The notes: a model not told the origin generated them from the sequence alone. 64,000 nucleotides of DNA from Arthrobacter humicola (GCF_022803015.1 NZ_JAFKON010000007.1:1-64000), one strand, 5' to 3'. Positions 1-9,689 are shown, numbered from the stretch's first letter. Program-made: numbers and translations.

Positions 1-130
1 GTCGCATCTCTTTGCACTAGTTATATTGTCGACTGATCGTTGCGTATCTACTGCTTCGCTCGAGCGAATCTTTCCACCCCTCAGCCATTCATGCTGCTCA
101 CGATGTACTGTTGATTTTTTTTTTTTAATG
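1..130. other. Non-native lead sequence at contig end
   Basis: This stretch is much less GC-rich than everything after 165 and ends in a run of twelve or so T residues immediately before a Nextera adapter. It carries no plausible gene. Because it lies on the outer side of a library adapter it cannot be contiguous genomic DNA and is best treated as sequencing or assembly artefact. Its own origin is not recognisable. Confidence 0.85.
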
Positions 131-164
131 GTCTCTTGGGCTCGGAGATGTGTATAAGAGACAG
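131..164 (+). other. Nextera transposase adapter (library contamination)
   Basis: The 34 bases match the Illumina Nextera read-2 adapter with one mismatch (T for G at position six). The last 19 bases (146-164, AGATGTGTATAAGAGACAG) are the exact Tn5 mosaic end. Conceptual translation across it gives peptides such as MCIRDR and SLIHISEP that recur as adapter contaminants in protein databases. True genomic sequence starts at 165. Confidence 0.97.
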
Positions 165-514
165 GGTCTGCCCCCACCGGGCAGGCCCCAGAGCGGCCGG
201 CGCCGGGCAGCGCGGCCGCCGACCCGGCCGCCGATCCACAGTCCGGCACCGCGGTGCCGGCCACGAGCAACGGTGCCGGCGCGCAGACGTCGGCCTCGAA
301 GTCGGCCACACCGCAGCCGTCCCCGACGGGTTCAAACACAGCCGGCTGGACCCAGGCACCGGCTCCGGCCAAGGGCCACTCCGGCAACTCCTCCCTCGAG
401 GCAACCTCGACGTTGGAACCGGCCGGCCTGTCCCCGCTGGTCGGCTGGGGCATCGGCCTGGTGGCGCTCTCGCTCGGCGCCGGCGCCGCGGTCCTCCGGA
501 TGCGCCGGAGCTGA
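165..514 (+). CDS. Membrane-anchored surface protein, C-terminal fragment
   Basis: The reading frame is open from the adapter junction to a TGA at 512-514, so the 5' part of the gene is missing. The visible 115 or so residues are rich in Ala, Pro, Ser, Thr and Gly, typical of an extracellular stalk. They end in a hydrophobic segment followed by an arginine-containing tail (RMRRS). This is the layout of a cell-wall sorting signal or a simple C-terminal anchor. The only sortase-like motif is LEPAG just before the membrane segment, which is not a canonical LPXTG, so sortase attachment is uncertain. The catalytic or binding part is lost and no function can be assigned. A strong terminator follows, separating it from the haem operon. 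Confidence 0.6.
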
Positions 515-568
515 CAGGACCCGCCTCCCACGGACACGCCCCCGCCTCCCGCGCCCCGCATGTGAAAT

Positions 569-603
569 AAAGCACTTCTACGCGTTGTAGAAGTGCTTTT
601 TTT
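569..603 (+). terminator. Rho-independent terminator
   Basis: A perfect 13-bp stem (569-581 with 587-599) has a GCGTT loop and runs directly into a T tract ending at 603. It ends the surface-protein transcript 36 bases before chdC. Confidence 0.93.
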
Positions 604-638
604 CGACTTAGCTGGGGAGAGGAGGCAGACTGGTATGC

Positions 639-1385
639 ATGAGCCACACTTCTGCCGAATCTGTCACTAAAACCGGAATGTCAGCCCCCGGAGAATCAGT
701 CGCCGGGGCATCGGCGCCCGAAGATTCAACTGAGCAGTTCTTCACCCTTTGGACCGTATTCAAGCGGTCAGCGGACATCCTGCGCGGCGCCGATGCCGCT
801 GAGGACTTCGAGGCCCTGATGAATACCCTCGCCGACGCCGGAGTTGTCCACCGCGGCAGCTACGACGTCTCGGCGATGCGGGCCGACGCGGACATCATGG
901 TTTGGCTGCACGGTCCCCGGCCGGAAGCGCTGCAGCGGGCAGTGCGGGACATTCGGCGCAGCAAGCTGTTCGCCGGCACCGAGATCGTCTGGTCCGCCAT
1001 GGGCGTGCACCGGGAGGCCGAGTTCGCCAAGAACCACACCCCGGCGTTTTCCCGCGGCGTGGAACCGGCGGAATGGCTCTGCGTCTACCCCTTCGTCCGC
1101 TCCTACGAGTGGTACCTGCTCCCGGACGCCGAGCGCGGCGCCATGCTCCGCGACCACGGCATGCTGGGCCGCGACTTCCCCCAGGTCATCTCCAACACCG
1201 TCTCCTCCTTCGCCCTCGGCGACTGGGAATGGATCCTCGGACTGGAAGCCCCCGAGCTCGTGGACCTCGTGGACCTGATGCGCCACCTGCGCGCCACCGA
1301 AGCCCGGCACCACGTCCGCGAGGAAATCCCCTTCTACACCGGCCGCCGCGTCACCGCCGCCGAGATCGCCGAGGTCCTGGCATGA
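639..1385 (+). CDS. chdC: Coproheme decarboxylase (HemQ/ChdC)
   Basis: Catalyses the last step of the coproporphyrin-dependent haem pathway: H2O2-dependent double oxidative decarboxylation of coproheme to haem b. It belongs to the chlorite-dismutase-like family. Tyr150 (motif YPFVRSYEW) matches the catalytic tyrosine, His173 in RDHG matches the proximal haem ligand and His133 the distal base of actinobacterial enzymes. The spacings 17 and 23 equal those of the Corynebacterium diphtheriae protein (H118, Y135, H158). The first 30 or so residues are a disordered extension. A GGAGG sequence at 621-625 supports the ATG at 639. It is the first gene visible in the haem operon and its stop overlaps the cpfC start (ATGA). 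The H2O2-requiring decarboxylase implies the Gram-positive, not the protoporphyrin, route. Confidence 0.95.
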   Translation: MSHTSAESVTKTGMSAPGESVAGASAPEDSTEQFFTLWTVFKRSADILRGADAAEDFEALMNTLADAGVVHRGSYDVSAMRADADIMVWLHGPRPEALQRAVRDIRRSKLFAGTEIVWSAMGVHREAEFAKNHTPAFSRGVEPAEWLCVYPFVRSYEWYLLPDAERGAMLRDHGMLGRDFPQVISNTVSSFALGDWEWILGLEAPELVDLVDLMRHLRATEARHHVREEIPFYTGRRVTAAEIAEVLA

Positions 1386-2674
1386 GCCCGATCGATCCGC
1401 AGGAATCCGCCGCTTCGGTAACCGCCGTGAACACCGTCACCGAGGCCGGCCGGATGGCCCCCAAGGAGTACGACGCCGTGCTCCTCGCCTCGTTCGGCGG
1501 GCCTGAAGGCCAGGAGGACGTCATCCCGTTCCTCCGCAACGTCACCCGCGGCCGCGGCATCCCCGACGAACGGCTCGAAGAGGTCTCGCACCACTACCGC
1601 GCCAACGGCGGCATCAGCCCCATCAACGGACAGAACCGTCAGCTCAAGGCCGGCCTCGAGGCCGAACTTGCAGCCCGCGGCATCGCGCTGCCGGTGTTCT
1701 GGGGCAACCGCAACTGGGACCCGTACATCCCGCAGACCCTGCAGGAGATCTACGACGCCGGCCACCGCAAGGTGCTCATGCTCACCACGAGTGCCTACTC
1801 CTGTTACTCCAGCTGCCGCCAGTACCGCGAGGACATCGGCATGGCGCTGACCGAAACCGGGCTCGACGGCAAGCTCGAGGTCGACAAGGTGCGCCAGTAT
1901 TTCGACCACCCCGGGTTCGTGGAGCCCTTCATCGAGGGAACCGCCGCCGGCCTCGCCGACGTCCGTGCCCAGCTGGCCGCGGCCGGCACCCCGGACGCCC
2001 CCGTGCACATCCTGTTCGCGACGCACTCCATCCCGACCCGCGACGCCGAGGCCGCCGGCCGGTCCGAGGGTGAGCCGCGCACTTTTGAGGAAGACTCCGC
2101 CTACGCCGCACAGCACCTGGCCTCCGGCACCGAGATCATCCGCCGGGTGGAAGACGCGACCGGCCTGACCGCACCCTGGTCCCTCGTCTACCAGTCCCGC
2201 TCCGGCGCCCCGCACGTGCCGTGGCTCGAGCCGGACATCAACGACGCCATCGAGGAGCTCGCGCGCCAGGGCGTCAAGGGCATCGTGATTGTGCCGCTGG
2301 GCTTTGTCAGCGACCACATGGAAGTGGTCTGGGACCTGGACACCGAGGCGCTTGAGACCTGCGCCCGGCTGGAACTGGCCGCAACCCGTGTCCCCACGCC
2401 CGGAACGCACCGCAAGTTTGTCGCCGGGCTTGTCGACCTCATCTGCGAGCGGACTGTCGCGAACAACATTGCCGAGCGGCCGCACCTGACCAAGCTCGGC
2501 CCCTGGTACGACGTCTGCCGTCCCGGCTGCTGCGCTAACTTCCGCGGCGAAAAGCCCACCATCGCCGGAGCCGACACCACCGTCGGGACCGGACACGATC
2601 CCTACCCGGCCGCCCCCGCGGCGGCGGGAAGGGCAGCCGCGGCTGCTGCGGCGGCGGGCGAGGGGACCGCATGA
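1382..2674 (+). CDS. cpfC: Coproporphyrin ferrochelatase (HemH/CpfC)
   Basis: Inserts ferrous iron into coproporphyrin III to give coproheme, the substrate of the preceding ChdC. The 430-residue product carries the ferrochelatase fold over roughly residues 28-390. Cysteines at 379, 383 and 384 (CRPGCC), together with Cys141 or Cys145, are plausible ligands of the [2Fe-2S] cluster described in several actinobacterial ferrochelatases. This follows from family knowledge and is not proven by the sequence. The last 30 residues are almost only Ala and Gly and look disordered. The open frame continues far upstream, but the ATG at 1382, four bases inside chdC, fits translational coupling and the start of family similarity. 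The gene in turn overlaps hemC by ATGA. Confidence 0.95.
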   Translation: MSPIDPQESAASVTAVNTVTEAGRMAPKEYDAVLLASFGGPEGQEDVIPFLRNVTRGRGIPDERLEEVSHHYRANGGISPINGQNRQLKAGLEAELAARGIALPVFWGNRNWDPYIPQTLQEIYDAGHRKVLMLTTSAYSCYSSCRQYREDIGMALTETGLDGKLEVDKVRQYFDHPGFVEPFIEGTAAGLADVRAQLAAAGTPDAPVHILFATHSIPTRDAEAAGRSEGEPRTFEEDSAYAAQHLASGTEIIRRVEDATGLTAPWSLVYQSRSGAPHVPWLEPDINDAIEELARQGVKGIVIVPLGFVSDHMEVVWDLDTEALETCARLELAATRVPTPGTHRKFVAGLVDLICERTVANNIAERPHLTKLGPWYDVCRPGCCANFRGEKPTIAGADTTVGTGHDPYPAAPAAAGRAAAAAAAAGEGTA

Positions 2675-3669
2675 GCGTCCGGATCGGCACGCGCGCCAGC
2701 AAACTCGCCCTGACCCAGACCCAGCAGACCGCGGACCAGCTGGCCGCCATCGGCGGGTTCCCCGTGGAGCTGGTCCATATCCGGACCGACGGCGACGTCC
2801 TCAAAGGCTCGCTGTCCCAGATGGGCGGTACCGGCGTCTTCGTCGCCGCGCTCCGCGAGGCCTTGCTGCAGGACACCTGCGATATCGCCGTGCATTCGCT
2901 CAAAGACCTCCCGACCGGTCCGGCCCTCGGCCTGAGCCTCGCGGCCACACCCCAACGCGTCGACGTCCGGGACGTGCTGTGCGCCCGCGACGGACTGAAG
3001 CTCGCGGACCTGCCGAGCGGCGCGAGCGTCGGCACCGGCTCCCCGCGCCGCGCGGCCCAGCTCCGCGCCGTGCGTCCGGACCTGGACATCCGCGACATCC
3101 GCGGCAACGTGGACACCCGGCTGGGACGCGTTCCCGGGCTGCCGGGCAACACGAACGATGCCGTCGTTGACGGCAAGTCGAACGACCTCGACGCCGTCGT
3201 TCTCGCAGCCGCCGGACTGCACCGGATTGGCCGGCTCGACGCGGTCAGCGAATACCTTGAGACGGACATTATGCTGCCGGCCGCCGGGCAGGGTGCCTTG
3301 GCGATCGAATGCCGGACCGCCGACGCTCCCCGCAGGGCCGGGTCCACGGAAGGCTCCCAGGGCGTGCTGGCGCAGGCCCTCGCGGCCCTCGATGATCCGG
3401 ACACCCGGCTCGCCGTCACGGCCGAACGGGCTTTGCTGGCCCGGCTGGAGGCCGGATGCGCCGCCCCGGTGGGCGCCTACGCCTACCGCAAGGGCAGCAT
3501 GCTGTACCTCGAAGCGGTGGTCTGCGCCGTCGACGGCACGGCAACCGTCCGCGACAAGAAAGCCACTGACGGCCTCACCGAGGTCGGGGCAACGCTGCTC
3601 GGGATCGAGCTGGCGGAAGTGCTGCTGGCCCGAGGCGCCGCGGACATCGCGGACCTGGCAGCTTCCTGA
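2671..3669 (+). CDS. hemC: Porphobilinogen deaminase (hydroxymethylbilane synthase)
   Basis: Polymerises four porphobilinogen molecules into hydroxymethylbilane. The N-terminus has the family signature IGTRASKLALTQT, and Cys263 in LEAGCAAPVGA is the attachment point of the dipyrromethane cofactor. At 332 residues it is slightly longer than usual because of a polar insertion around residues 155-170, just before the LDAVVLAAAGLHRIGR segment. ATG 2671 overlaps the cpfC stop. A 19-base gap separates it from hemD, the only break in coupling in this part of the operon. Confidence 0.95.
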   Translation: MSVRIGTRASKLALTQTQQTADQLAAIGGFPVELVHIRTDGDVLKGSLSQMGGTGVFVAALREALLQDTCDIAVHSLKDLPTGPALGLSLAATPQRVDVRDVLCARDGLKLADLPSGASVGTGSPRRAAQLRAVRPDLDIRDIRGNVDTRLGRVPGLPGNTNDAVVDGKSNDLDAVVLAAAGLHRIGRLDAVSEYLETDIMLPAAGQGALAIECRTADAPRRAGSTEGSQGVLAQALAALDDPDTRLAVTAERALLARLEAGCAAPVGAYAYRKGSMLYLEAVVCAVDGTATVRDKKATDGLTEVGATLLGIELAEVLLARGAADIADLAAS

Positions 3670-3688
3670 ACCGCGGATCCACCACTTC

Positions 3689-4654
3689 ATGGCACCCCAC
3701 AGCGACCGCAACCACACGGGCGGCCCAACCGGCATGAGGGTGCCGGAGGGCGCCCGCGTGTTGGTTGCCCGCAGCCCGGACCGCGCGGGGGAACTCGTCA
3801 CGGCCCTCCGCCGTGCCGGCGCCGAGCCGTTGCTGCTCCCGCTGATTGACTTTGAGCAGGCCAACGACCAGCACTCCCTCGACGTCGCCTTCGACGCCCT
3901 CGGCGCCGGGGCCTACACGTGGCTCGTGATCAGCAGCGTGACCACGGTCCAGGCACTGGAGGCGAAAGCCGCCGAACGCGGCGCCTCCCTCAGCAACTGG
4001 CTGCCCGGCAGCATCCTCGTGGCCACGATCGGCCCGGCGACCCGCCGTGAGCTGGAGTCCCGGGGCATCAGCGTCGACCTTGCACCCACGGGCCAGCAAT
4101 CCGGCACGGGCCTGCTCGACATCTGGCCCGCGAACCAGGGCAGCGTGCTCCTGCCCCAGGCGGACATAGCGGACCCGCGGCTGCGCAAGGGCCTCGAGGC
4201 CCGCGGCGCGGCCGTCCAGACCGTCACCGCGTACAACACCGTCGACTATCCTGCCGATCCGCGGCGGGCGCTGCCCGCATTCCCACCGGCCCCGCCGCAG
4301 GCGACCTTGTCGCAGGGGATCAGTCCGGCCGGGCAGGACGCGCCGCCCACCGTGCTCACCACGGCCGAGGCGAAAGCCGAAATCGGGGCCGGTCGGCTGC
4401 ACGCCGTCGTCGCCGCCTCCCCGAGCGCCGCCCGCCGCATCCACGCGGACCTCGGCCCGCTGGGCACCTGCCGTTTCGTCGCCATCGGACGCTCGACGGC
4501 GGCCGAGGCGGCCTCCCTCGGACTCAGCGTCGACGCCGTCGCCGAAGAGCCGACGGCGTCCGGCCTGGTTGCCGCCGTCGTGCGGTCCCTTGACCACCAG
4601 CAGCCCCCATCGCATCCGTCAGCCGCAGAGCCCTCAGCAAAGGACACCATATGA
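3689..4654 (+). CDS. hemD: Uroporphyrinogen-III synthase
   Basis: Cyclises hydroxymethylbilane with inversion of ring D to give uroporphyrinogen III. Similarity is weak, as usual for this family, but the two-lobed pattern is clear: an N-terminal lobe beginning [16 protein letters not shown] and a second lobe with [13 protein letters not shown] followed by [11 protein letters not shown]. Between them is a proline- and alanine-rich linker near residues 190-225. The ATG at 3689 is used here; ATG 3734 is an alternative that starts right before the conserved core. The start has no strong ribosome site and may depend on translation of hemC. The stop overlaps the hemB ATG. Confidence 0.9.
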   Translation: MAPHSDRNHTGGPTGMRVPEGARVLVARSPDRAGELVTALRRAGAEPLLLPLIDFEQANDQHSLDVAFDALGAGAYTWLVISSVTTVQALEAKAAERGASLSNWLPGSILVATIGPATRRELESRGISVDLAPTGQQSGTGLLDIWPANQGSVLLPQADIADPRLRKGLEARGAAVQTVTAYNTVDYPADPRRALPAFPPAPPQATLSQGISPAGQDAPPTVLTTAEAKAEIGAGRLHAVVAASPSAARRIHADLGPLGTCRFVAIGRSTAAEAASLGLSVDAVAEEPTASGLVAAVVRSLDHQQPPSHPSAAEPSAKDTI

Positions 4655-5634
4655 GCTTCCCGACCCACCGCCCCCGCCGGCTCCGCACCACCCCGGCCAT
4701 GCGCCGGCTGACGGCCGAACACCGGCTCTCAGCCTCGGAGCTCATCCTGCCGGCCTTCATCCGCGAAGGCCTGAGTGAGCCCAACCCGATCGCCTCGATG
4801 CCCGGCGTGCAGCAGCACACCACCGATTCGCTCAGGCGTGCGGCGGCCGAGGCTGTCCGGCTGGGCGTCGGCGGCATCATGCTGTTCGGCGTCCCCGCCG
4901 TCCGGGACGCGCGCGGGACGGCGTCGCTGGACCCCGACGGCGTGCTGAACAAAGCCATCCGGGACGTCCGCGCCGAGGTCGGCGACGACCTCGTGGTCAT
5001 GAGCGACGTGTGCCTGGACGAATTCACCGACCACGGCCACTGCGGTGTCCTGGACGCCAACGGCTACGTCGACAACGATGCCACCCTGGAAATCTACGGC
5101 CAGATGGCGGTTGCCCAGGCCGACGCCGGCGCCCACGTCCTGGGCCCGTCGGGCATGATGGACGGCCAGGTCGCCGTGATCCGGCAGGCCCTCGAGGACG
5201 CCGGCCACGCCAACACCGCCATCGTGGCCTACGCCGCGAAATATGCCTCCGCGTTCTACGGCCCGTTCCGCGAGGCCGTCGACTCGCAGCTGACCGGCGA
5301 CCGCCGCACCTACCAGATGGACGCCGCCAACCGCCGGGAGGCCATCCTCGAGGTGGACCTGGACCTGGCCGAAGGCGCCGACATGGTCATGGTGAAGCCT
5401 GCCATGAGCTACCTGGACATCCTCGCCGACGTCGCCGCCATGAGCCCGGTCCCCGTGGCCGCCTACCAGATTTCCGGCGAGTACTCGATGATCGAGGCCG
5501 CCGCCGCAAACGGCTGGATCGACCGCCGGGCCGCCATCACTGAGTCCGTCCTGGGCATCAAGCGCGCCGGCGCCAACATGGTGCTGACCTACTGGGCGAG
5601 CGAGCTCGCCGGCTGGCTGAAGGAAACCCGATGA
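4651..5634 (+). CDS. hemB: Delta-aminolevulinic acid dehydratase (porphobilinogen synthase)
   Basis: Condenses two 5-aminolevulinate molecules to porphobilinogen. The two Schiff-base lysines are Lys197 ([12 protein letters not shown]) and Lys249 ([10 protein letters not shown]). The metal site reads Cys121, Asp123, Cys131 (CLDEF..HGHC). The middle cysteine of the classical zinc triad is aspartate here, so this is an intermediate between the zinc-dependent and magnesium-dependent types. The full length is 327 residues. It is coupled on both sides: ATGA overlap with hemD and with the following oxidoreductase gene. Confidence 0.96.
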   Translation: MSFPTHRPRRLRTTPAMRRLTAEHRLSASELILPAFIREGLSEPNPIASMPGVQQHTTDSLRRAAAEAVRLGVGGIMLFGVPAVRDARGTASLDPDGVLNKAIRDVRAEVGDDLVVMSDVCLDEFTDHGHCGVLDANGYVDNDATLEIYGQMAVAQADAGAHVLGPSGMMDGQVAVIRQALEDAGHANTAIVAYAAKYASAFYGPFREAVDSQLTGDRRTYQMDAANRREAILEVDLDLAEGADMVMVKPAMSYLDILADVAAMSPVPVAAYQISGEYSMIEAAAANGWIDRRAAITESVLGIKRAGANMVLTYWASELAGWLKETR

Positions 5635-6731
5635 ACACGGCCCCCGAATCCGCGGACGCCCCGCTCAATTCCATACCCACCGCGCCGGTGGGGCCCAACC
5701 GCATCCTCCTAGGCCTGAACACCTTCGGCGACGTCGGGGTCTTCCCGGACGGCCATCCCGTCCCGCACGCCCAGGTGCTGCGCCAGCTCCTGGAACAGGC
5801 CGAACTCGCGGACCAGATCGGCCTGCACGCCTTCGCGGTGGGGGAGCACCACCGCCGCGACTTCGCGGTCTCCGCCCCGGAGGTATTCCTGGCCGCGGCG
5901 GCCGCCCGCACCAAGAACATCCGGCTCGGCTCGGCTGTGACAGTGCTCAGCTCCGATGACCCGATACGGGTGTTCCAGCGCTTCGCCACCGTGGACGCCA
6001 TCTCCGGGGGCCGGGCAGAGGTCATGCTGGGCCGCGGGTCCTTCATCGAGTCTTTCCCGCTGTTCGGCCTGGACCTGGCGGACTACGAGGTCCTGTTCGA
6101 GGAAAAGCTCGAGCTCTTCGACAAGGTCCGGGCGCAGAAACCGGTCCACTGGGAGGGACGCACCCGGCCGGCCATCAGCGGCCTGAGCGTCTACCCGCCG
6201 CTGGAACACCACCTGCTGCCGACCTGGATCGGCGTCGGCGGCACGCCCGAGTCGGTGCTGCGCTGCGCCGAGTACGGCTACCCGATCATTTTCGCGATCA
6301 TTGGCGGCCAGCCGCGGTCTTTCGCGCCCCTGGCCAACCTCTACCGTGAGGCCATGGCCAAGTACGGGCACCCGATGCAGCAGATGGCCACGCATTCGCC
6401 CGGCCACGTTGCCGCCACGGATGAGGACGCCCGCGAGGAGTTCTTCCCGCACTGGCTAGAGCAGCGGAACCGGATCGGGGCCGAACGCGGCTGGGGTCCG
6501 GCCAGCCGTGGCGAGTTTGACGCGATGTGTACGCCCGAGGGAGCCCTCTATGTCGGGTCACCGGAAACCGTGGCTGCGAAGATTGCCCTGCTCAAAAAGA
6601 ACCTGGGGGTGGACCGCTTTGACCTCAAGTACAGCAACGGCACCCTGCCGCACACGGCCATGATGCGCTCCATTGAACTGTTCGGCACCGAAGTGGCGCC
6701 CCGCGTGGCCGCCTTGCTTAGCGCCAACTGA
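5631..6731 (+). CDS. LLM-class flavin-dependent oxidoreductase
   Basis: A bacterial-luciferase-like TIM-barrel protein of 366 residues. The family pattern is visible: an N-terminal strand with [10 protein letters not shown], then [38 protein letters not shown], and a segment [12 protein letters not shown]. Such enzymes bind FMN or F420 and oxidise small organic substrates; the substrate cannot be read from the sequence. The start overlaps the hemB stop (ATGA) and hemL follows 45 bases later, so it is co-transcribed with haem genes. No direct haem step is known for this family, and the link may be only positional. Confidence 0.85.
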   Translation: MNTAPESADAPLNSIPTAPVGPNRILLGLNTFGDVGVFPDGHPVPHAQVLRQLLEQAELADQIGLHAFAVGEHHRRDFAVSAPEVFLAAAAARTKNIRLGSAVTVLSSDDPIRVFQRFATVDAISGGRAEVMLGRGSFIESFPLFGLDLADYEVLFEEKLELFDKVRAQKPVHWEGRTRPAISGLSVYPPLEHHLLPTWIGVGGTPESVLRCAEYGYPIIFAIIGGQPRSFAPLANLYREAMAKYGHPMQQMATHSPGHVAATDEDAREEFFPHWLEQRNRIGAERGWGPASRGEFDAMCTPEGALYVGSPETVAAKIALLKKNLGVDRFDLKYSNGTLPHTAMMRSIELFGTEVAPRVAALLSAN

Positions 6732-6776
6732 ACTGGCCGCGAACTGACCTCGCCGCGAACTGAAAGAATAGGAACC

Positions 6777-8108
6777 ATGACTTCCAGCATGCCTCGCAAC
6801 GAGGAACTCTTTGACCGTGCCCGCCAGCTGATGCCGGGCGGGGTGAACTCGCCCGTGCGCGCCTTCGGCTCTGTGGGCGGGACGCCGCGGTTCATGGTGT
6901 CCGCCAAGGGTGCCTACCTGACCGACGCCGACGGTGCCGACTACGTCGACCTCGTCTGCTCCTGGGGCCCGGCGCTGCTGGGGCACGCCCACCCGGAGGT
7001 CCTGGCAGCCGTGCACGCAGCCGTCGACCGCGGTCTCTCCTTCGGCGCTTCCACACCGGACGAGGCCAACCTTGCCGCAATCGTCAAGGAGCGCGTCCCG
7101 GCTGCCGAGCGCGTCCGGATGGTCTCCACCGGCACCGAGGCGACCATGACGGCCGTCCGGCTCGCCCGCGGCTTCACCGGCCGCAACCTGATCATCAAGT
7201 TCGCCGGCTGCTACCACGGCCACCTCGACGGCCTCCTCGCCGCCGCAGGCTCCGGCCTGGCGACCCTCGCGCTGCCCGGCTCAGCCGGGGTCACCGCCGC
7301 GACCGCCGCCGAGACGCTCGTGCTGCCCTACAACGACCTCGGCGCCGTCGAAGCCGCCTTCGCCAAGCACGGTGACAGCATTGCCGCCGTCATCACCGAA
7401 GCCGCTCCCGCCAACATGGGCGTGGTCACCCCCGGCGACGGCTTCAACGCAGGCCTTTCCCGGATCACCCGCGAACACGGCGCCCTGCTGATCCTCGACG
7501 AGGTCCTGACCGGATTCCGCACCGGCTACTCCGGCTACTGGGGCCTCACCGGCGGCGCCGCCGGTGCCGCCCAGCCGTGGACCCCGGACCTGCTGACGTT
7601 TGGGAAGGTGATTGGTGGAGGCATGCCGACGGCGGCCCTCGCCGGACGCGCGGAGGTCATGGACTACCTGGCGCCCCTGGGCCCCGTCTACCAGGCCGGG
7701 ACGCTGAGCGGTAACCCGGTGGCCATGGCCGCCGGGGTCGCGACCCTCACGCACGCCACCCCCGAGGTCTATTCGTTCGTGGATGCCCGCTCGCTGGAAC
7801 TCTCCGCGGCGCTGTCCTCCGCACTCGATGCGGCCGGTGTGGACCACTCCATCCAGCGCGCAGGCAACCTGTTCTCCGTGGCCTTCGGCACGGGCGCCCG
7901 GGGGGTCCACAACTACGAGGACGCCCAGGGCCAGGAAGTGTTCCGCTACGCCCCGTTCTTCCACTCCATGCTGGACTCCGGCGTCTACCTGCCGCCGTCG
8001 GTCTTCGAAGCCTGGTTCCTCTCCGCCGCGCACGACGACACCGCGATGAACCGGATCTTCGACGCCCTGCCGGCCGCGGCGAAGGCGGCCGCCGGCGCCA
8101 AGCCATAG
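6777..8108 (+). CDS. hemL: Glutamate-1-semialdehyde 2,1-aminomutase
   Basis: Converts glutamate-1-semialdehyde to 5-aminolevulinate, the entry into tetrapyrrole synthesis by the C5 route. It is a class-III PLP aminotransferase: the N-terminus has [13 protein letters not shown], Asp241-Glu-Val binds the PLP ring, and Lys277 in [12 protein letters not shown] is the Schiff-base lysine. The full length is 443 residues. ATG 6777 is preceded by AGGAA. It ends the operon and is followed by a long hairpin terminator. The other C5 gene, hemA (glutamyl-tRNA reductase), and hemE and the coproporphyrinogen oxidase gene are not in this window. Confidence 0.96.
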   Translation: MTSSMPRNEELFDRARQLMPGGVNSPVRAFGSVGGTPRFMVSAKGAYLTDADGADYVDLVCSWGPALLGHAHPEVLAAVHAAVDRGLSFGASTPDEANLAAIVKERVPAAERVRMVSTGTEATMTAVRLARGFTGRNLIIKFAGCYHGHLDGLLAAAGSGLATLALPGSAGVTAATAAETLVLPYNDLGAVEAAFAKHGDSIAAVITEAAPANMGVVTPGDGFNAGLSRITREHGALLILDEVLTGFRTGYSGYWGLTGGAAGAAQPWTPDLLTFGKVIGGGMPTAALAGRAEVMDYLAPLGPVYQAGTLSGNPVAMAAGVATLTHATPEVYSFVDARSLELSAALSSALDAAGVDHSIQRAGNLFSVAFGTGARGVHNYEDAQGQEVFRYAPFFHSMLDSGVYLPPSVFEAWFLSAAHDDTAMNRIFDALPAAAKAAAGAKP

Positions 8109-8116
8109 CCTTAGCC

Positions 8117-8166
8117 CTTAAATGACTGATGGCACCCGCCGCTGCGGGTGCCATCAGTCATTTAAG
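8117..8166. terminator. Bidirectional terminator between haem operon and ABC operon
   Basis: A perfect 23-bp stem (8117-8139 with 8144-8166) closed by a CGCT loop, with A/T-rich ends on both strands. It lies between the converging hemL and amino-acid transporter genes and can stop transcripts from either side. Confidence 0.93.
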
Positions 8167-8187
8167 CTGCCGGGACTCTGGCGCGAA

Positions 8188-8925
8188 CTACAGAACGTCC
8201 GCGAGGAACCCCTGCAGCCGCTCGGTCCGCGGGCTGGTAAAGATCTGTTCCGGGGGACCGGACTCGACGACGACGCCGGCGTCCATGAACGTCACGGTGT
8301 CCGAGACATTGCGGGAGAAGCCCATCTCGTGGGTCACCACCACCATGGTCATGCCGCCCTTGGCGAGGTCGGCCATCAGCGCCAGCACACCCTTGACGAG
8401 CTCGGGGTCGAGGGCGGAGGTGGCCTCATCAAAGAACATCACCTCCGGCTTCATGGCCAGGGCGCGGGCAATGGCGACACGCTGCTGCTGGCCGCCGGAG
8501 AGGTTGGCAGGACGGGCGTCGGCCTTGTGCTTGAGCCCCACCAGGTCGAGCTGCTCGAGTGCCTCGGCCCGGGCCTGCTCGGCCGGCAGCTTGCGCAGCT
8601 TCCGCAGCGCCAGCGAGACGTTGTCCACCACGGTCTTGTGCGGGAACAGGTTGAACTGCTGGAACACCATCCCGATCCGCTGGCGCAGCTCGTCCGGGTT
8701 GTCCTTCAGGACCGAGCGGCCATCGAGCAGGATGTCGCCCTGGTCCGGTTCGATCAGGCGGTTCATGACACGCAGCAGCGTGGACTTCCCTGAGCCGGAG
8801 GGCCCGATCACCGAGGCGGTGGTGCCCTTCTCGACATGAAGGTCGATGCCGCGGAGGACATGGTTCGTGCCGAAGGACAAGTGCAGGTTCTTGCCGGTCA
8901 GCGAGCCAGAGGCGAATTCGCTCAT
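8188..8925 (-). CDS. Polar amino-acid ABC transporter, ATP-binding protein
   Basis: A GlnQ/HisP-type ATPase of 245 residues that powers import of polar amino acids. It has Walker [10 protein letters not shown] (41-49), the ABC signature LSGGQQQR (142-149) and Walker B ending in [10 protein letters not shown] (164-173). The start overlaps the permease stop (ATGA), so the two are coupled. The specific amino acid cannot be determined. It is the last gene of a three-gene operon ordered binding protein, permease, ATPase. Confidence 0.93.
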   Translation of the reverse strand: MSEFASGSLTGKNLHLSFGTNHVLRGIDLHVEKGTTASVIGPSGSGKSTLLRVMNRLIEPDQGDILLDGRSVLKDNPDELRQRIGMVFQQFNLFPHKTVVDNVSLALRKLRKLPAEQARAEALEQLDLVGLKHKADARPANLSGGQQQRVAIARALAMKPEVMFFDEATSALDPELVKGVLALMADLAKGGMTMVVVTHEMGFSRNVSDTVTFMDAGVVVESGPPEQIFTSPRTERLQGFLADVL

Positions 8926-9686
8926 GGCTGTGCTCCCTTCCCGATCAAGGCTGCGGCGTCGTCAGGCTGACGCTTCTCCGGACGGCCGGTGCGCAGGCGC
9001 TTGTCGATGTAGTTGACCAAGTGGGTGAGCGGAACCGTCAGGATGAGGTACATGAACGCCGCGGCAACCAGAGGCGAGAGGTTTCCCGTATTGGCGGCGG
9101 CGTCGTTACCGATCCGGAAGATCTCGCGCTGGCTGGCGATCAGGCCCAGCAGATAGATCAGGGACGAGTCCTTGATCAGCGCGATGAACTGGTTGACCAG
9201 GGCCGGGAGCACGCGCCGGACCCCCTGTGGAATCACCACGAGGCGCATAGACGAACCATAGCTGAAGCCCAGGGCCCGGGACGCCTCCAGCTGGCCCTTT
9301 TCCACGCTCTGGATGCCCGAGCGGAAAATCTCGCCGATGTAGGCCGCCGCCATGAGCGTCAGGGCGAAGATGGCCAGCGGGAACGGGTTCGTGGATCCGG
9401 TCGCTACCCGGACTATGGGTCCGAGCCCGAGGCCGATGAGGAGGATGATGACAATAGCCGGAACGCCGCGGAAGATGTCCGTGTAGATCCGGGAGAGCCA
9501 CCGCAGCGGCGTCAGGCGGGACGTGCCCATGACGGCCAGGACCATGCCCAGGATGCACCCGAGCACGCCCGAGGAAACCGCCAGGATCAGGGTGTTGGGC
9601 AGGCCGAACATAATCATGTTCGGCAGGACGGCTGCCATCGCCTCCCAGTCAAAGAAGGTCTTTACGAGTTGATCGAGTGCATCCAT
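8922..9686 (-). CDS. Polar amino-acid ABC transporter, permease
   Basis: An integral membrane subunit of the HisM/GlnP type (254 residues). It contains several hydrophobic segments and the EAA-type cytoplasmic loop ([20 protein letters not shown]) that docks on the ATPase. A single permease gene is present, so the channel is probably a homodimer. It begins three bases after the stop of the binding-protein gene. Confidence 0.93.
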   Translation of the reverse strand: MDALDQLVKTFFDWEAMAAVLPNMIMFGLPNTLILAVSSGVLGCILGMVLAVMGTSRLTPLRWLSRIYTDIFRGVPAIVIILLIGLGLGPIVRVATGSTNPFPLAIFALTLMAAAYIGEIFRSGIQSVEKGQLEASRALGFSYGSSMRLVVIPQGVRRVLPALVNQFIALIKDSSLIYLLGLIASQREIFRIGNDAAANTGNLSPLVAAAFMYLILTVPLTHLVNYIDKRLRTGRPEKRQPDDAAALIGKGAQP

Positions 9687-9689
9687 GGA

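Noticed and set aside
81-647. Minus-strand frame and overlapping plus-strand frames spanning the left end
   Set aside because: They run through the Nextera adapter and encode adapter-derived peptides; the plus-strand versions starting at 136 and 150 begin inside the adapter.
902-1381. N-terminal extension of the cpfC frame into chdC
   Set aside because: The 160 extra residues are arginine/proline-rich out-of-frame chdC sequence; ATG 1382 fits ATGA coupling.
1334-2596. 420-codon open frame on the minus strand over cpfC
   Set aside because: Opposite-strand shadow of a high-GC gene; composition is Gly/Val/Asp-rich nonsense with no family motif, while cpfC is clear.
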